A DNA stretch of 64,000 bases from Bog-473 sp963701955 (lineage in GTDB: Bacteria; Actinomycetota; Acidimicrobiia; Acidimicrobiales; RAAP-2). Shown one piece after another: positions 52,391 through 61,664 of the stretch. The stretch spans positions 372,001 to 436,000 of the forward strand of contig OY969694.1 in NCBI GenBank assembly GCA_963701955.1. Reading direction: 5' to 3'. How positions within the stretch are numbered: the stretch's first letter is position 1; each line of letters begins with the position of its first letter. Made by a program: the position numbers and the translations under genes. Below the pieces are notes generated by a model. It was not told the DNA's origin, made no database searches, and saw nothing but the letters and a program-made list of their open reading frames with translations.

Positions 52391-54433
52391 ATGGGACTGA
52401 GAGGTGTCATGGCGGCCGTTCGCCGTCGGAACGGTGCGCGCGTGCGCTCGGAGACCGAGGCCGCCGTCGTCAGCACGGCGGCAGCGTTGCTGCACTCCTC
52501 GCACGTGACGCTGACCCCAGAGCCCCCGTCGAACCCGGACGCTGCGCTCAGCGTTCCGGTCGAGCTGGCCGACCGCAGGCTGTGGCTCTCGGTCTCGGGA
52601 CGGAGCCGGACCGAACCCTTCGGTGAGGGCGACCGCGCCCTCCTCGGTGCGCTGGCGTCGGTCGCCGCGGTGGCCCTGGCCAATGCCGACCTCTACGCCG
52701 AGGCGGAGGAGCAGCATGACGACCTCTCGCTGATCGTGCGCAGTCTGGGCGAGGGAGTCTGCGCCATCGACAAGGACGGACGGATCACGTTCTTGAACCG
52801 GGCGGGAGCCAGGATGCTGGGCTGGACCCAGGACGACGACGCCGACGCCTCGGCCGCATCCGTCTCGGGTATCGAGACGCCGGGGTTCCTGCTTGATCCC
52901 GCCATGCGGGCCATCACCCGACAGGCGAACGTCGCCATGGGCGACGTTCGCTTCGACAGGGTCGACGGATCACGCGTACACGTGTCGATGACGGCGGCCC
53001 CCGTCGTGGACGATGCAGAGCCCTCCTCGGCCGTGGTCGTCTTCCACGACACCTCGGAGCGCCGCGCCTTCGAGGAGCAACTGGCCCGGCGTGCCTTCCA
53101 GGACCCCCTGACCCAGCTGGCCAACCGCCGCCTGCTGCTCGACCATCTCGACCACGCGTTGCGCCAGGCCGAGCGCACATCGGGGCGGGTCGCCGTCCTC
53201 TTCGGTGATCTCGATCGGTTCAAGATCGTCAACGACAATCTCGGACACCAGATCGGGGACGAGTTCCTCGCTGAGGTCGCCGAACGTCTGCGTCGTGCCG
53301 TGCGCCCGGGGGACACGTTGGCCCGCTTCGGCGGAGACGAGTTCGTGATCCTGCTCGAGGGCATCGGGTCGCCCGACGACGCGCACCAGGTCGCCTCCCG
53401 GGTCCTCGACACCCTGCGCGAGCCGATCAGGCTGAGCGACGGGAACGAGGTGAAGGCGACCATGAGCATCGGCATGGCGTTGAGCGACGCGTCCGGGACC
53501 ACCCGCGACGACCTCCTGCACGACGCGGACGTCGCCATGTACCGGGCCAAGGAGCGCGGCCGGGGAGGCCAGGTCGCTCTCTTCGACCGGACCCGCATGG
53601 GTGGCCGGCCTGCCGGCCGACTCGACCTCGACGCGGCACTGCACAGTGCCGTCGCGCAGGGTGAGGTGGAGGTCTACTTCCAGCCGCTGATCTCCCTGTC
53701 CGACGAGTGGGTGGTGGGAGCCGAGGCACTGGTGCGATGGGACCACCCGAACCACGGGATCTTGACCCCGGCGCATTTCATCGACCTTGCCGAGGGGAAC
53801 GGAGCGATCGTGCCCATCGGTCGGGCGGTGCTCGAGCAGGCCTGCCGTCGGGCCCGGGTCTGGCACGACACGCTCGGACGGGGGATCGGGATCAGCGTCA
53901 ACCTCTCGGCACGGCAGTTCCAGGCCGAAGGGCTCGAGGGGCACGTGGCCCAGGTGCTGGCCAGCACCGGGATCGAGCCGTCCCTGCTGTGCCTCGAGAT
54001 CGCCGAGAGCCTGGCCATGTGCGACGTCGAGAAGACGTCGAGCATTCTCGACGGGCTGCACGGGCTGGGGGTCCGCTTGGCCATCGACGACTTCGGCACC
54101 GGCCATTCCTCCCTCGGGTATCTGGCTCGATTCCCGGTCGACGTGATCAAGATCGACCAGAGCTTCGTCCGTGACATCGACCACGACCCGGTGAAGTCGG
54201 CCATCGTCTCTGCGGTGATCGCGCTGTCGGAGGCCATCGGCGCCACGACGGTCGCCGAAGGGGTCGAGACGCTGCCGGAGCTCGAGCAGGTCCGCCAGCT
54301 CGGCTGCGACATGGTCCAGGGCTTCTATTTCTCGCGCCCACTTCCCGCCGGGGCATTCGAGGAGCTGGCCTCAGCCGGCTTCTCGGACGACCACGCGCTG
54401 CCATGGGGGTCGTTGAGCCACCTGCCGTCCTGA
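52391..54433 (+). CDS. GGDEF-EAL cyclic-di-GMP enzyme with PAS domain
   Basis: A 680-aa soluble signalling protein. A degenerate GAF-like N-terminus (20-105), a PAS domain (about 108-225; GEGVCAIDKDGRITFLNRAG), then GGDEF (about 230-400) with intact GGDEF at 314-318 and an inhibitory-site RxxD (RPGD, 305-308), then EAL (about 410-670) with EAL at 445-447, DDFGTGHSSL, DVIKIDQSF and AEGVET. Both cyclase and phosphodiesterase residues are present, so it may switch between the two under PAS control. ATG with GGGGAG upstream. Pel-type polysaccharides are often c-di-GMP-controlled, but this gene is about 21 kb from that locus. Confidence 0.93.
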   Translation: MGLRGVMAAVRRRNGARVRSETEAAVVSTAAALLHSSHVTLTPEPPSNPDAALSVPVELADRRLWLSVSGRSRTEPFGEGDRALLGALASVAAVALANADLYAEAEEQHDDLSLIVRSLGEGVCAIDKDGRITFLNRAGARMLGWTQDDDADASAASVSGIETPGFLLDPAMRAITRQANVAMGDVRFDRVDGSRVHVSMTAAPVVDDAEPSSAVVVFHDTSERRAFEEQLARRAFQDPLTQLANRRLLLDHLDHALRQAERTSGRVAVLFGDLDRFKIVNDNLGHQIGDEFLAEVAERLRRAVRPGDTLARFGGDEFVILLEGIGSPDDAHQVASRVLDTLREPIRLSDGNEVKATMSIGMALSDASGTTRDDLLHDADVAMYRAKERGRGGQVALFDRTRMGGRPAGRLDLDAALHSAVAQGEVEVYFQPLISLSDEWVVGAEALVRWDHPNHGILTPAHFIDLAEGNGAIVPIGRAVLEQACRRARVWHDTLGRGIGISVNLSARQFQAEGLEGHVAQVLASTGIEPSLLCLEIAESLAMCDVEKTSSILDGLHGLGVRLAIDDFGTGHSSLGYLARFPVDVIKIDQSFVRDIDHDPVKSAIVSAVIALSEAIGATTVAEGVETLPELEQVRQLGCDMVQGFYFSRPLPAGAFEELASAGFSDDHALPWGSLSHLPS

Positions 54434-54461
54434 GGATTTGCGGCCCGAACCACGGTCGAGA

Positions 54462-56318
54462 TCAACCGGGTGCTGCCGCGCCCGAGGTCGACGCCAGGTC
54501 ACGGGCGCCGGCACCGTCGGAGAGGGTCTGATGCAGTGCGTGCGCCAGGAGCGGCACGACCTCGCGCCAGTCGCCCACGATGCCGACGTCGCAGTGTTCG
54601 AACACCGGGGCATCGGGGTCCGAGTTGACCGCCAGGATGGTCCCGGCGGCCCGGACTCCGACCATGTGGTTGAACTTTCCGCTCAGCCCGAGCGCGACGT
54701 ACAGACGGGGAGCGACCGAGCGCCCCGTGATCCCCACCTGGCGGGCCCGGGGGGCCCATCCCTTGTCGGTGACCTTCCGCGTGGCAGCCAGCTCGGCCCC
54801 CAAGACGGCGGCCAGGGGGCTCAACTGTTCGTATTCGTCCGGCGCCACGCCCTGGCCGACCCCGATCACGACGTCGGCCCGGGCCAGCGTCTCAATGTCG
54901 TCGTTGCGCTGTTCGCCCAGGATCCTGACGCGGCCCCGTGTCGGTGTGGCGCGGGTCACCACCGAGGCGGCGCGGGGGTGCAGGGCCGCGGCGGGCAGCA
55001 CTCCCGGACGCACCGTCACCATCTGCACCGCGCTGCGGCACGTGATGTCGGCCACGAGGGCACCGGCGAAGGCGGGCTTGGCGGCCACGAGGATTCCCTC
55101 GGCGTTCGAGAGGCCGATGGCGTCGCCCACCAGGCCGGCGCCCGTGGCCGCTGCGGCACGTCCTGCGACCTCACGGCCGAACGCCGTGCTGGGCGCCAGG
55201 ACGGCCCACGGCTTGGTGTCGCGCACGTATGCCGTGACCGCGTCGGCGACGTCCTCGGCCGCGACGGACCCTTCGAGATGGACCACCAGGTCGGCCGCTC
55301 CGGCGGCGAGGTCGGGCTCGCCGGGACACAGGGCGTGGACCGCCGCGCCGAGAGTGATCGCCAGCGAGGCGGCGGCACCGAGGAGCTCACGCCCGACCTC
55401 GGGTCGTCCGGGCTCGGTCAAGACGGCGATGACGCGATCGGCGTTGACGTGGTCGCTCCGGGCGGGGGAGGCGGTTCCCGCGCCCTCACCGGACCCGTGA
55501 GCGGGGCTCGCCGAGGGCGCGGCCGACAGCGCACCCCGGCGTGCCAGCTCGTCGACGGCCTGGCGGACCTGTTGCTCAACGGGCCCGGCGAGGATTCGCA
55601 GCGTCCGCTGGTGCTCCACCGCACGCGTCTCGCCCACGACGGTCGGGCTGGCCTCGAGCCCCCAGGGTCCGTCTCCCAGTTGGGCGGCCCCGAGCCTGGT
55701 GAGGCGGGACGGGTCGACGGCGGCGCGGCCAGCCGGGTCCACCTTGCACGGATCGCACAGGCGCTCCGCCACGGCCAACACGGCGGGGAGTGCGATCTCC
55801 ACCTCCTGGGTGCCGTCGTCGTGCTCCAGCTGGAGAAGCAGGTGCGAGCCCTTGTCCTCGAGCTGGCGGACGCCGCAGGCGAAGGGTAGGTCCAAGAGCT
55901 GCGCCACCTCGGGCCCGACCTGCCCGGTCTCCCCGTCGATTGAATTGAGCCCGAGCAGCACGAGGTCGAAGGGTCCCGACCGCCGCAGCGCCGCAGCGAG
56001 GGCCTGGGCAGTGGCCAGGGTGTCGGATCCGGCGAACGCCTGGTCGCAGACGTGGAGCCCCTCGTCCGCACCCCACGCCACCGCCTCGCGCAGGACGTCC
56101 TCCGCGCTCGGGGGGCCGAGTGTCACCACCGTGCAGGAGCCTCCGGTCTCGCGGGCCAGCGTGACCCCCTGAGCGACAGCGCGTCGGCAGTAGGGGTTCA
56201 TCTCGGAGCCGACCCCGTCGCGCACCAGGCGTCCGTCAACGAGTCGGAGGGACTCGGCGATCGGGACCTGCTTGGCCAGCGAGGCGACGCGGAGCGCGTC
56301 GCCGGCGGACCGGGTCAT
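54462..56318 (-). CDS. Fused electron transfer flavoprotein, beta and alpha subunits
   Basis: A 618-aa single chain. The N-terminal 250 residues are an EtfB domain (LASLAKQVPIAESLRL-like start, GLNSIDGETGQVGPEVAQLL). A Pro/Ser/Gly linker follows (about 265-295). The rest is EtfA with the FAD domain LYVALGLSGKFNHMVGVRAA and AVNSDPDAPVFEHCDVGIVG. ETF carries electrons from acyl-CoA dehydrogenases to the quinone pool. EtfB and EtfA are usually separate genes, so the fusion is unusual. It overlaps nothing and is convergent with the GGDEF-EAL gene (28-base gap). Confidence 0.92.
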   Translation of the reverse strand: MTRSAGDALRVASLAKQVPIAESLRLVDGRLVRDGVGSEMNPYCRRAVAQGVTLARETGGSCTVVTLGPPSAEDVLREAVAWGADEGLHVCDQAFAGSDTLATAQALAAALRRSGPFDLVLLGLNSIDGETGQVGPEVAQLLDLPFACGVRQLEDKGSHLLLQLEHDDGTQEVEIALPAVLAVAERLCDPCKVDPAGRAAVDPSRLTRLGAAQLGDGPWGLEASPTVVGETRAVEHQRTLRILAGPVEQQVRQAVDELARRGALSAAPSASPAHGSGEGAGTASPARSDHVNADRVIAVLTEPGRPEVGRELLGAAASLAITLGAAVHALCPGEPDLAAGAADLVVHLEGSVAAEDVADAVTAYVRDTKPWAVLAPSTAFGREVAGRAAAATGAGLVGDAIGLSNAEGILVAAKPAFAGALVADITCRSAVQMVTVRPGVLPAAALHPRAASVVTRATPTRGRVRILGEQRNDDIETLARADVVIGVGQGVAPDEYEQLSPLAAVLGAELAATRKVTDKGWAPRARQVGITGRSVAPRLYVALGLSGKFNHMVGVRAAGTILAVNSDPDAPVFEHCDVGIVGDWREVVPLLAHALHQTLSDGAGARDLASTSGAAAPG

Positions 56319-56495
56319 CGGCGGGCCACCGGCCGGGCGCCGCAGGGGCCCGGTGGAGCCCGGTGGGCGCGGGCGTGCAGGGTCAGGGGGTCGGAGGATT
56401 CGATGGCCTCACGCTAGCCGCTGCGGGCGCCCGCCCGGGCAAAGGCCCGCCCTGGCACGCCATGGCGCCGGGCACTCGGGCCTGCCGCGGCTGCC

Positions 56496-57581
56496 TCAGA
56501 GGACGACCACCGAACGCAGCACCTCACCACGCTGCATGCGACCGAAGGCCGCCTCCACGTCGTCGATCCCGATGGTCTCCGAGACGAACCGGTCGAGGTC
56601 GAGACGCCCGTCGAGGTACAGGTCCACCAGCATGGGGAAATCGCGGGAGGGGAGGCAGTCGCCGTACCAGCTGGGTTTGAGCGCGCCGCCCCGTCCGAAG
56701 AACTCGATCATCGGAAGGTCGATCCGCATCTCGGGAGTGGGCACGCCCACCTGCACCAGGGTGCCGGCCAGGTCCCGGGCGTAGAACGCCTGTTCCATCA
56801 CCGACGGCTGACCGACCGCCTCGATGCAGACGTCGGCCCCATTGCCACCGGTGAGTCCCCGGATGGCCTCGACGGGTTCGGTGGCGCCGGCATCGACGGT
56901 GTGCGTCGCGCCGAACTCAGTGGCCAGGGTCAACTTCCGAGGGTCGACGTCCACGCCGATGACGGTGGCCGCGCCGGCCAACTTTGCCCCGGCGACGGCG
57001 GCGCACCCGACTCCGCCACAGCCGAAGACCGCCACGGAGTCTCCCGGGCCGACGTTGCCCGTGAAGAGGGCGGAGCCGAGGCCGGCCATGACCCCGCAGC
57101 CGAGCAGACCGACCGCCTCGGGTCGGGCTGCGGGGTTCACCTTGGTGCACTGTCCCGCGGCCACGAGTGTCTTCTCGGCGAACGCGCCGATGCCGAGGGC
57201 GGGGGAGAGCGCGGTGCCGTCGGTCAGTGTCATCTTCTGGGCCGCGTTGTGGGTGGCGAAGCAGTACCAGGGGCGGCCCCGGCGGCAGGCCCGGCACTGT
57301 CCGCACACGGCGCGCCAATTGAGGACGACGAAGTCCCCCGGTGCCACCTCGGTCACACCGGGCCCGACGGCCTCTACCATGCCGGCGGCCTCGTGGCCGA
57401 GGAGGAACGGAAAGTCGTCATTGATGCCTCCCTCCCGGTAGTGCAGGTCGGTGTGGCAGACGCCGCACGCCTGGACCGCCACCACGGCTTCTCCGGGTCC
57501 GGGGTCCCCGACGAGCACGTCCACCACGGAGACGGGCGCCCCCTTGGCCGTCGCCACCACTCCGCGCACCTGCTGGCTCAC
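56496..57581 (-). CDS. mscR: S-(hydroxymethyl)mycothiol dehydrogenase
   Basis: A 361-aa zinc alcohol dehydrogenase that oxidises the formaldehyde-mycothiol adduct, and reduces S-nitrosomycothiol. VQACGVCHTDLHYREGGIND has the catalytic-zinc Cys, LLGHEAAG the His, CGQCRACRRGRPWYC the four structural-zinc cysteines and VFGCGGVG the NAD loop. It matches M. tuberculosis AdhE2/MscR almost motif for motif and in length from GTG 57581 (VSQQVRGVV). The longer frame to 57653 is rejected. It implies that the organism makes mycothiol, supporting Actinomycetota. Confidence 0.92.
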   Translation of the reverse strand: MSQQVRGVVATAKGAPVSVVDVLVGDPGPGEAVVAVQACGVCHTDLHYREGGINDDFPFLLGHEAAGMVEAVGPGVTEVAPGDFVVLNWRAVCGQCRACRRGRPWYCFATHNAAQKMTLTDGTALSPALGIGAFAEKTLVAAGQCTKVNPAARPEAVGLLGCGVMAGLGSALFTGNVGPGDSVAVFGCGGVGCAAVAGAKLAGAATVIGVDVDPRKLTLATEFGATHTVDAGATEPVEAIRGLTGGNGADVCIEAVGQPSVMEQAFYARDLAGTLVQVGVPTPEMRIDLPMIEFFGRGGALKPSWYGDCLPSRDFPMLVDLYLDGRLDLDRFVSETIGIDDVEAAFGRMQRGEVLRSVVVL

Positions 57582-57743
57582 CTCACCGCTCCCTCTCCGA
57601 TCGCCCTGACCGCGCTGATCACCCTGACCCCTGAGCGGCCGCTCCGCCATCATGCCCGACCCGCGTCGCCCTCGCCGGGCTCGGGCGTGGGCCGGCCGAG
57701 ACGAGCGGGGGCGGGCGGGGCAGGCCCTCTAAGGTCGGGCGCC

Positions 57744-58610
57744 ATGGCGAGCGGGTACGTGGCTGTCCCCGCCGGATGGCAGCGCGTGTGGTCGCGTGGC
57801 CCCGGACCCTTCGTCACCACCGAGGTGTTCCGGGCGCCCGACGGAGCCCTCCGCACGTGGGAGTCGCGCTGGCACCGCAAGCACGCACGCCTCGGCGCGG
57901 GTGACGCCACATGGTGGGCGCCGCGTGCGCTGGGGTGGTGGATCGGAGCGCTCTTCGCCATCGGCTCCATCTGCTTCGCTCTGGGCGCCTTCCCCCCGTA
58001 CGCGACCTCCGTGGGGGTGGACGCGGACAACCTGACGTTCTTCGTCGGGTCCATCTTCTTCACCACTGCGTCGTTCCTCCAATACGTCGAGACGGCGTCG
58101 ACACCGGGCTCACTCGACCGCTCGCGCCGGCGGAGCCTGCGCTGGCTCGTCCGGGTACAGCACCACCGGATCGACTGGTGGGCCGCAGCCATCCAGTTCG
58201 TCGGCACGCTGTGGTTCAACCGGACCACGCTCAGCGCGTGGGTCGTCGGCCTCGGCGCCTCTCCCGCCCATCATCCGGTCTGGCGTCCTGATGCGCTCGG
58301 TTCGGTGTGCTTCTTGGTCGCGAGCTGGCTGGCGTGGGCCGAGGAGTGCCACGGTCCGTTCGCCTGGCGGCCGATGCTGCTGTCGTGGTGGATCACGGTG
58401 CTGAACCTCGTCGGGTCCGTGGCCTTCGGCGTTTCGGCGGTGGCTTCCTACGTCATGCCCAACGGCCAGCTGCTGAGCGTGGCCCTGACCAATCTGGGCA
58501 CGTTCGTCGGTGCGCTCTGTTTCTTGGCCGGTGCGGTCCTGCTGCTCCCCGAGCGCACCCGTGAACACCCAGTGATCCCGTCGGTCGAGGTCCCAACGTC
58601 TCCGGGCTGA
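57744..58610 (+). CDS. YrhK-domain-like membrane protein
   Basis: A 288-aa membrane protein. An N-terminal hydrophilic part (1-60) is followed by repeated two-helix units with aromatic and glycine patterns: WWIGALFAIGSICFALGAFP, FVGSIFFTTASFLQYVET, AAIQFVGTLWFNRTT, LGSVCFLVASWLAWAEE and LVGSVAFGVSAVASYVM. This repeated GS-F pattern resembles YrhK domains, whose function is unknown. ATG 57744 is the first start after the divergent mscR promoter region (57582-57743). Likely seven or eight membrane segments. Confidence 0.72.
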   Translation: MASGYVAVPAGWQRVWSRGPGPFVTTEVFRAPDGALRTWESRWHRKHARLGAGDATWWAPRALGWWIGALFAIGSICFALGAFPPYATSVGVDADNLTFFVGSIFFTTASFLQYVETASTPGSLDRSRRRSLRWLVRVQHHRIDWWAAAIQFVGTLWFNRTTLSAWVVGLGASPAHHPVWRPDALGSVCFLVASWLAWAEECHGPFAWRPMLLSWWITVLNLVGSVAFGVSAVASYVMPNGQLLSVALTNLGTFVGALCFLAGAVLLLPERTREHPVIPSVEVPTSPG

Positions 58611-58663
58611 CCGGGGCTCCGAAGAACCAATTCGGGCTCGGGGCCAGTTCCGTCCCGGCCCGA

Positions 58664-58912
58664 TCAGTCCGTGTCGTCGGCGGCAGGCCCGGATCTTCCC
58701 GCCACACGGCGCCGCCCCCGGTAGGTGCTGAAACCGAGGAACGCCGCAGTCACCGCGGGGACGAGCACCGCGCCCACGGCGTGGTCGTGGGCGACGACGA
58801 AGGCCACCCCGACCACCACCGCCGTGGCGAGGGCCAGCTCGGGTGTGTCGCCGACCACGAACTCCCACCAGAAGTGGCCGAAGGCGCGGAGCGCACGGGT
58901 CACGCCGCTCAT
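58664..58912 (-). CDS. Small two-span membrane protein
   Basis: An 82-aa protein of unknown function. Hydrophobic stretches at about 25-40 (LALATAVVVGVAFVVA) and 45-60 (AVGAVLVPAVTAAFLGF) suggest two membrane segments, with a basic, charged C-terminus (TYRGRRRVAGRSGP). The ATG has GGAGG upstream and overlaps the stop of the COG4280-like gene (ATGA), so it is a coupled partner of that transporter-like protein. The longer frame to 59029 is a shadow of the upstream gene and is rejected. Confidence 0.7.
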   Translation of the reverse strand: MSGVTRALRAFGHFWWEFVVGDTPELALATAVVVGVAFVVAHDHAVGAVLVPAVTAAFLGFSTYRGRRRVAGRSGPAADDTD

Positions 58913-59730
58913 CGGGCCGCCTCCAGCTCCGGTGCGGGGAGCCGGGACCGCATGAACGCGGTGAGGGTCACGAAGATCGCGGCGAAGAACACGGCAAGGG
59001 CCGGGATGGCCAGATCGCTGCCGGGCCACTGCACCCCGGCGCCCTCCCCGACCCAGAACACGCCGAAACTCGTCAACATGATTCCCACCGCCGTCTTGAT
59101 CGTGTTCTCGGGCACTTCACTGAGCTGACGGGACACCACCAGGCCGACGACCGCGACGAGCAGGAGGGCAGCTCCCGCCGCCAGCGCGGCGATCCCGAGT
59201 CGGTGCTGTGCCGCCCCCAGGCTGATCACGATCAGCACGACCTCGGTCCCCTCGAGGAACACACCTTTGAAGGCGGTGGAGAAGGCGACACCGTCGTGCC
59301 GGCGGACCGTGGGATGTGGTCCGCCGGGCGCGGCCGCCGCTGCCGGCGACGGCTCCACCGTGGCTCGGGTCTCCACGCGCCCACCGTCGAGCTGGGCAAC
59401 GGTTTCGGCGAAAATGGCGTCTTCGTCGTGGAGATCCTTGTGCCCGCTGGCTCGGAGGACCGCCTTGCGCATCCAGGACAGGCCGAGGACGAGGAGGAGG
59501 GCACCGACCACAACCCGCAGGCCGTCGATGGGGATGTAGCGCACGAGTGGAACACCGACGACGACGACCAGGATGCCGAGTACCAGCGCGGCCGCGCCCG
59601 CTCCTTCGAGGGCCGGGCGCCAGCCGCGGCTGACTCCGGCAGCCATCACGATGGTCAGCGCCTCGACCATCTCGACCAGGCTGGCCCCGAAGACGGCCAG
59701 GACGAGGACGAGCGTGGAGGAGGCCTGCAT
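58909..59730 (-). CDS. COG4280-like membrane protein, possible ion transporter
   Basis: A 273-aa protein with about seven membrane segments. Two similar halves each carry acidic residues within a helix: ASLVEMVEALTIVMAAG (about 16-32) and FKGVFLEGTEVVLIVISLG (about 155-173). This pseudo-symmetric E-x(2-3)-E arrangement is known in uncharacterised COG4280 and recalls LysE/Gdt1-type exporters. A charged loop (about 95-145) separates the halves. It is coupled to the 82-aa partner. The transported ion is unknown. Confidence 0.7.
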   Translation of the reverse strand: MQASSTLVLVLAVFGASLVEMVEALTIVMAAGVSRGWRPALEGAGAAALVLGILVVVVGVPLVRYIPIDGLRVVVGALLLVLGLSWMRKAVLRASGHKDLHDEDAIFAETVAQLDGGRVETRATVEPSPAAAAAPGGPHPTVRRHDGVAFSTAFKGVFLEGTEVVLIVISLGAAQHRLGIAALAAGAALLLVAVVGLVVSRQLSEVPENTIKTAVGIMLTSFGVFWVGEGAGVQWPGSDLAIPALAVFFAAIFVTLTAFMRSRLPAPELEAAR

Positions 59731-59908
59731 CCCGCTCCTGACGCTATCGCCGAAGCCGGCGGCCCGGTCCGCCGGACGCAGCCGTGGTGGTCATGGCGCC
59801 CCGTGCAGATCTCACACCCGTGTGGCGGGGGCTGGGGCGGTCCCACGACTCAGCTGAACGGGCTTCCCCCTCCCGAGGCGGGGCCGGCAGCCTGAACCTG
59901 CGGGCACG

Positions 59909-61120
59909 TCATGCGGCGGCGCGTTCCAAGATGTGAACGCCGCACGCCGACCCCAGCCCGATGACGTGCGTGAGGCCCACCCGGGCGCCGGCGATCTGGC
60001 GGTCGCCCGCCTCGCCGCGCAGCTGGGTCGTGACCTCCCAGACGTTGGCGATGCCGGTGGCCGCGATGGGGTGCCCCTTGGACTCGAGGCCGCCTGAGAC
60101 GTTGACCGGAGTCGCCCCGTCGCGCCAGGTCGCCCCCGACTCGAAGAAGTCGACCGCGCCGCCGCGCTCGCAGAGCCCGAGGTTGTCGTAGTGCACGAGC
60201 TCTGCTGTGGCGAAGCAGTCGTGCAGCTCCACCAAGTCGAGGTCCCCGGGCCCGACTCCTGCTTGCTCGTAGGCCTGCGTCGCTGCATTGCGGGTGAGCG
60301 TGTTCACGTTCGGGAGGACCTGGCAGGCCTCCTCCCACGGGTCCGTCGTCAGCACCGACGCCGAGATCTTCACGGCCCGGCGCTGCTGTTCGAGCGACAG
60401 GGTCTTGAGCCTCGATCCCGACACCACCACCGCGGCCGCGGCGCCGTCGCAGTTGGCCGAGCACATCGGGCGGGTGTTGGGGTAGGCGATCATGACGTCG
60501 TTCATGATCTCTTCGAGCGTGAACCGTTTCTGGTATGCGGCCAGCGGGTTGAGGGTGGAGTGGGCGTGGTTCTTCTCGCTGATGCGGGCGAAGAGCTCGA
60601 AGCTGGTGCCGCCGTAGCGATGGCCGTACTCCATGCCGATCTGGGCGAAGACCCCCGGCATGGTCTCGGTCCCGATCCGCCCGTCCAGCGCGGCGACGGC
60701 TCCGTGACGGCCCTCCGGAGTCCAGGTGCCGGAGTCGGCGGAGCGACTCCCGCCGGCCAGCAGCCCGGCGCCGGCGATCTTCTCGACGCCGAAGGCCAGC
60801 CCCATGTCGGTCTCGCCCGCCCGGATGGCCATGCAGGCGACCCGGAGCGCGGTCGCCCCCGTGGCGCAGGCATTGGCGACGTTGTAGACGGGAATGCCCG
60901 TCTGGCCCAGCTGCTTCTGCACCAGCTGCCCGGTGCCCGCACCGGCGCGCATGAGGTTCCCCGCACCGATCACCCCGACGTCCTTCATGGTGACCCCACC
61001 GTCTGCCAGTGCGCCCTGCACCGCCTCGGTGGCCAGGTCGACGACGTCCTTCTCGGGGTGTTTGCCGAACCTGGTCATGTGCGTTCCCACGATCCAGAGC
61101 TCTTCTGATGTCGAAGTCAA
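59909..61120 (-). CDS. Thiolase-fold lipid-transfer/acyl-CoA C-acetyltransferase
   Basis: A 403-aa SCP-x-type thiolase. VANACATGATAL gives the nucleophile Cys85, LVELHDCFATAELVHYDNLG the HDCFA motif typical of SCP-x thiolases and GLESKGHPIAATGIANVWEV the GHP motif. Such proteins work with a DUF35 OB-fold partner in degradation of steroid side chains or branched acyl-CoAs. That partner lies four bases upstream in the same operon. The subfamily lacks the second Cys of classical thiolases (CxG; here GSACGVH retains a Cys), so retro-aldol activity is also possible. Confidence 0.88.
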   Translation of the reverse strand: MTSTSEELWIVGTHMTRFGKHPEKDVVDLATEAVQGALADGGVTMKDVGVIGAGNLMRAGAGTGQLVQKQLGQTGIPVYNVANACATGATALRVACMAIRAGETDMGLAFGVEKIAGAGLLAGGSRSADSGTWTPEGRHGAVAALDGRIGTETMPGVFAQIGMEYGHRYGGTSFELFARISEKNHAHSTLNPLAAYQKRFTLEEIMNDVMIAYPNTRPMCSANCDGAAAAVVVSGSRLKTLSLEQQRRAVKISASVLTTDPWEEACQVLPNVNTLTRNAATQAYEQAGVGPGDLDLVELHDCFATAELVHYDNLGLCERGGAVDFFESGATWRDGATPVNVSGGLESKGHPIAATGIANVWEVTTQLRGEAGDRQIAGARVGLTHVIGLGSACGVHILERAAA

Positions 61121-61124
61121 CGGC

Positions 61125-61523
61125 TCATTCTCCTCTCGGTTCGAACCCGAAGCCGACCGCCTCGGTGCCGGCGCTGTCCGTGCCGACGGACTGGGTGGCC
61201 AGTCGCACCTTCATGCCCAGCGTCACGTGCTCCGGATCCGGCGGCACGTTGATGAGATTGGCCTGCACGCTGGTCCCTTCGCAGTCCACGACGGCGGCCA
61301 CGAACGGCACGGGGATGCCGGGCGCCGCGAACGACACGATGGTGAAGGACCGCACCTCGCCGGTGGTCGGCACGTCGACCCGCTCGAATTGGGTGGCTCC
61401 GCACCCCGCGCAGGCATTGCGGCGGTCGAAGAACCGGGCTCCGCACGCACTGCACTCGTTGGCCACCAGGTGCGGATCATTGCCCAGCATCAGGTAATCG
61501 ACGAGCGGGATCTGCTGCGCCAT
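61125..61523 (-). CDS. DUF35 zinc-ribbon/OB-fold acyl-CoA-associated protein
   Basis: A 132-aa partner protein of SCP-x thiolases. The zinc ribbon ECSACGARFFDRRNACAGCG has four cysteines, and an OB fold follows (VRSFTIVSFAAPGIPVPFVA). In related systems it forms a complex with the thiolase and channels the acyl-CoA. ATG 61523 has GGGGG upstream and is preferred over a longer frame. First gene of the two-gene operon; divergent from the aldo-keto reductase with a 141-base control region. Confidence 0.92.
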   Translation of the reverse strand: MAQQIPLVDYLMLGNDPHLVANECSACGARFFDRRNACAGCGATQFERVDVPTTGEVRSFTIVSFAAPGIPVPFVAAVVDCEGTSVQANLINVPPDPEHVTLGMKVRLATQSVGTDSAGTEAVGFGFEPRGE

Positions 61524-61664
61524 CGTGCCCCCTGGGTCAGGTCCGGTTTCCACCCGGACGTCAGGGGTCAATGTAGCGGGGCCGGGTGAGTTCCCACCCC
61601 GTCATGCCTGGGAGCTCGCCGGGCGAGCGGTGCGGTGAGGCCCGGCGACCGTTAGTTTGCGGAC

